Positions 20,206 to 20,247 of a DNA stretch of 20,247 nt are shown piece by piece. Made by a program: the position numbers and the translations under genes. Source of the DNA: Rodentolepis nana (taxonomy: Eukaryota > Platyhelminthes > Cestoda > Cyclophyllidea > Hymenolepididae); the NCBI GenBank assembly GCA_900617975.1, contig UZAE01000636.1, forward strand, positions 1 to 20,247, in the 5' to 3' direction. How positions within the stretch are numbered: position 1 is the first letter of the stretch; each line of letters opens with the position of its first letter. Below the pieces are notes generated by a model. The model made no database searches. It saw nothing but the letters and a program-made list of their open reading frames with translations, and was not told where the DNA came from.

Positions 20206-20247
20206 GTGTGCGATAGACTTATCTCCACGTGGTGCATCCCGGGCAGC
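20206..20247 (+). mobile_element. Head of a further short-element copy, cut by the window edge (copy 5)
   Basis: GTGTGCGATAGACTTATCTC followed by CACGTGGTGCATCCCGGGCAGC matches the 5' end of copy 3. It lies head to head with copy 4 across a 27-bp gap and continues past the end of the window. Confidence 0.65.

Noticed and set aside
1..20247. CRISPR arrays, operons or bacterial defence genes
   Set aside because: There is no regular repeat-spacer pattern, and all supported genes contain spliceosomal introns.

Overview
The window is AT-rich nuclear DNA from an animal. Its protein-coding genes are split into many exons by spliceosomal introns. Nothing in it looks bacterial: there are no operons and no ribosome-binding sites. 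Both well-resolved genes have very short introns near the 5' end (29 to 76 nt) and long introns towards the 3' end (1.1, 2.5 and 5.1 kb). This gradient, with the low GC and a small signal-peptide first exon, best fits a parasitic flatworm of the schistosome/digenean type. That assignment is inference; another lophotrochozoan or an arthropod is possible.

Left part (1-4,500): a retroelement-rich flank. It holds the 3' end of a non-LTR retrotransposon (203-529 plus its 3' UTR) and copies of a short element of about 320 bp at 102-199, 698-1032 and 3023-3340. Two more copies lie at the right edge (19,874-20,178 and 20,206-20,247). The short element and the LINE share a similar 3' tail, the usual sign that a LINE mobilises a SINE.

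Middle (4,532-13,362, minus strand): one six-exon gene of about 8.8 kb encoding a predicted 347-residue protein. It has an N-terminal PH-like domain, a Pro/Gly/Tyr/Gln-rich linker, a lysine cluster and a glycine-rich hydrophobic C-terminus. Introns 4 and 5 make up most of the span; they hold a CCAAT-rich promoter-like patch, a GAY-type microsatellite and a small hairpin/tRNA-like repeat.

Right part: a candidate secreted-protein gene on the minus strand (first exon 15,075-15,173, possible last exon 14,427-14,476, middle unresolved), then a divergently transcribed eight-exon gene on the plus strand (16,049-18,741). The latter encodes a predicted 406-residue protein. A segment like the PKA regulatory-subunit dimerisation/docking (RIIa) domain is followed directly by a RhoGAP domain. 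Its reading frame closes only if a GC-AG intron, a 21-nt micro-exon and a 29-nt intron are accepted.

The genes share no evident pathway. The PH-like and RhoGAP proteins are both likely intracellular, membrane- or signalling-related factors; the small minus-strand gene is likely secreted. All gene models were built by hand from splice sites and reading-frame phase, without transcript data.
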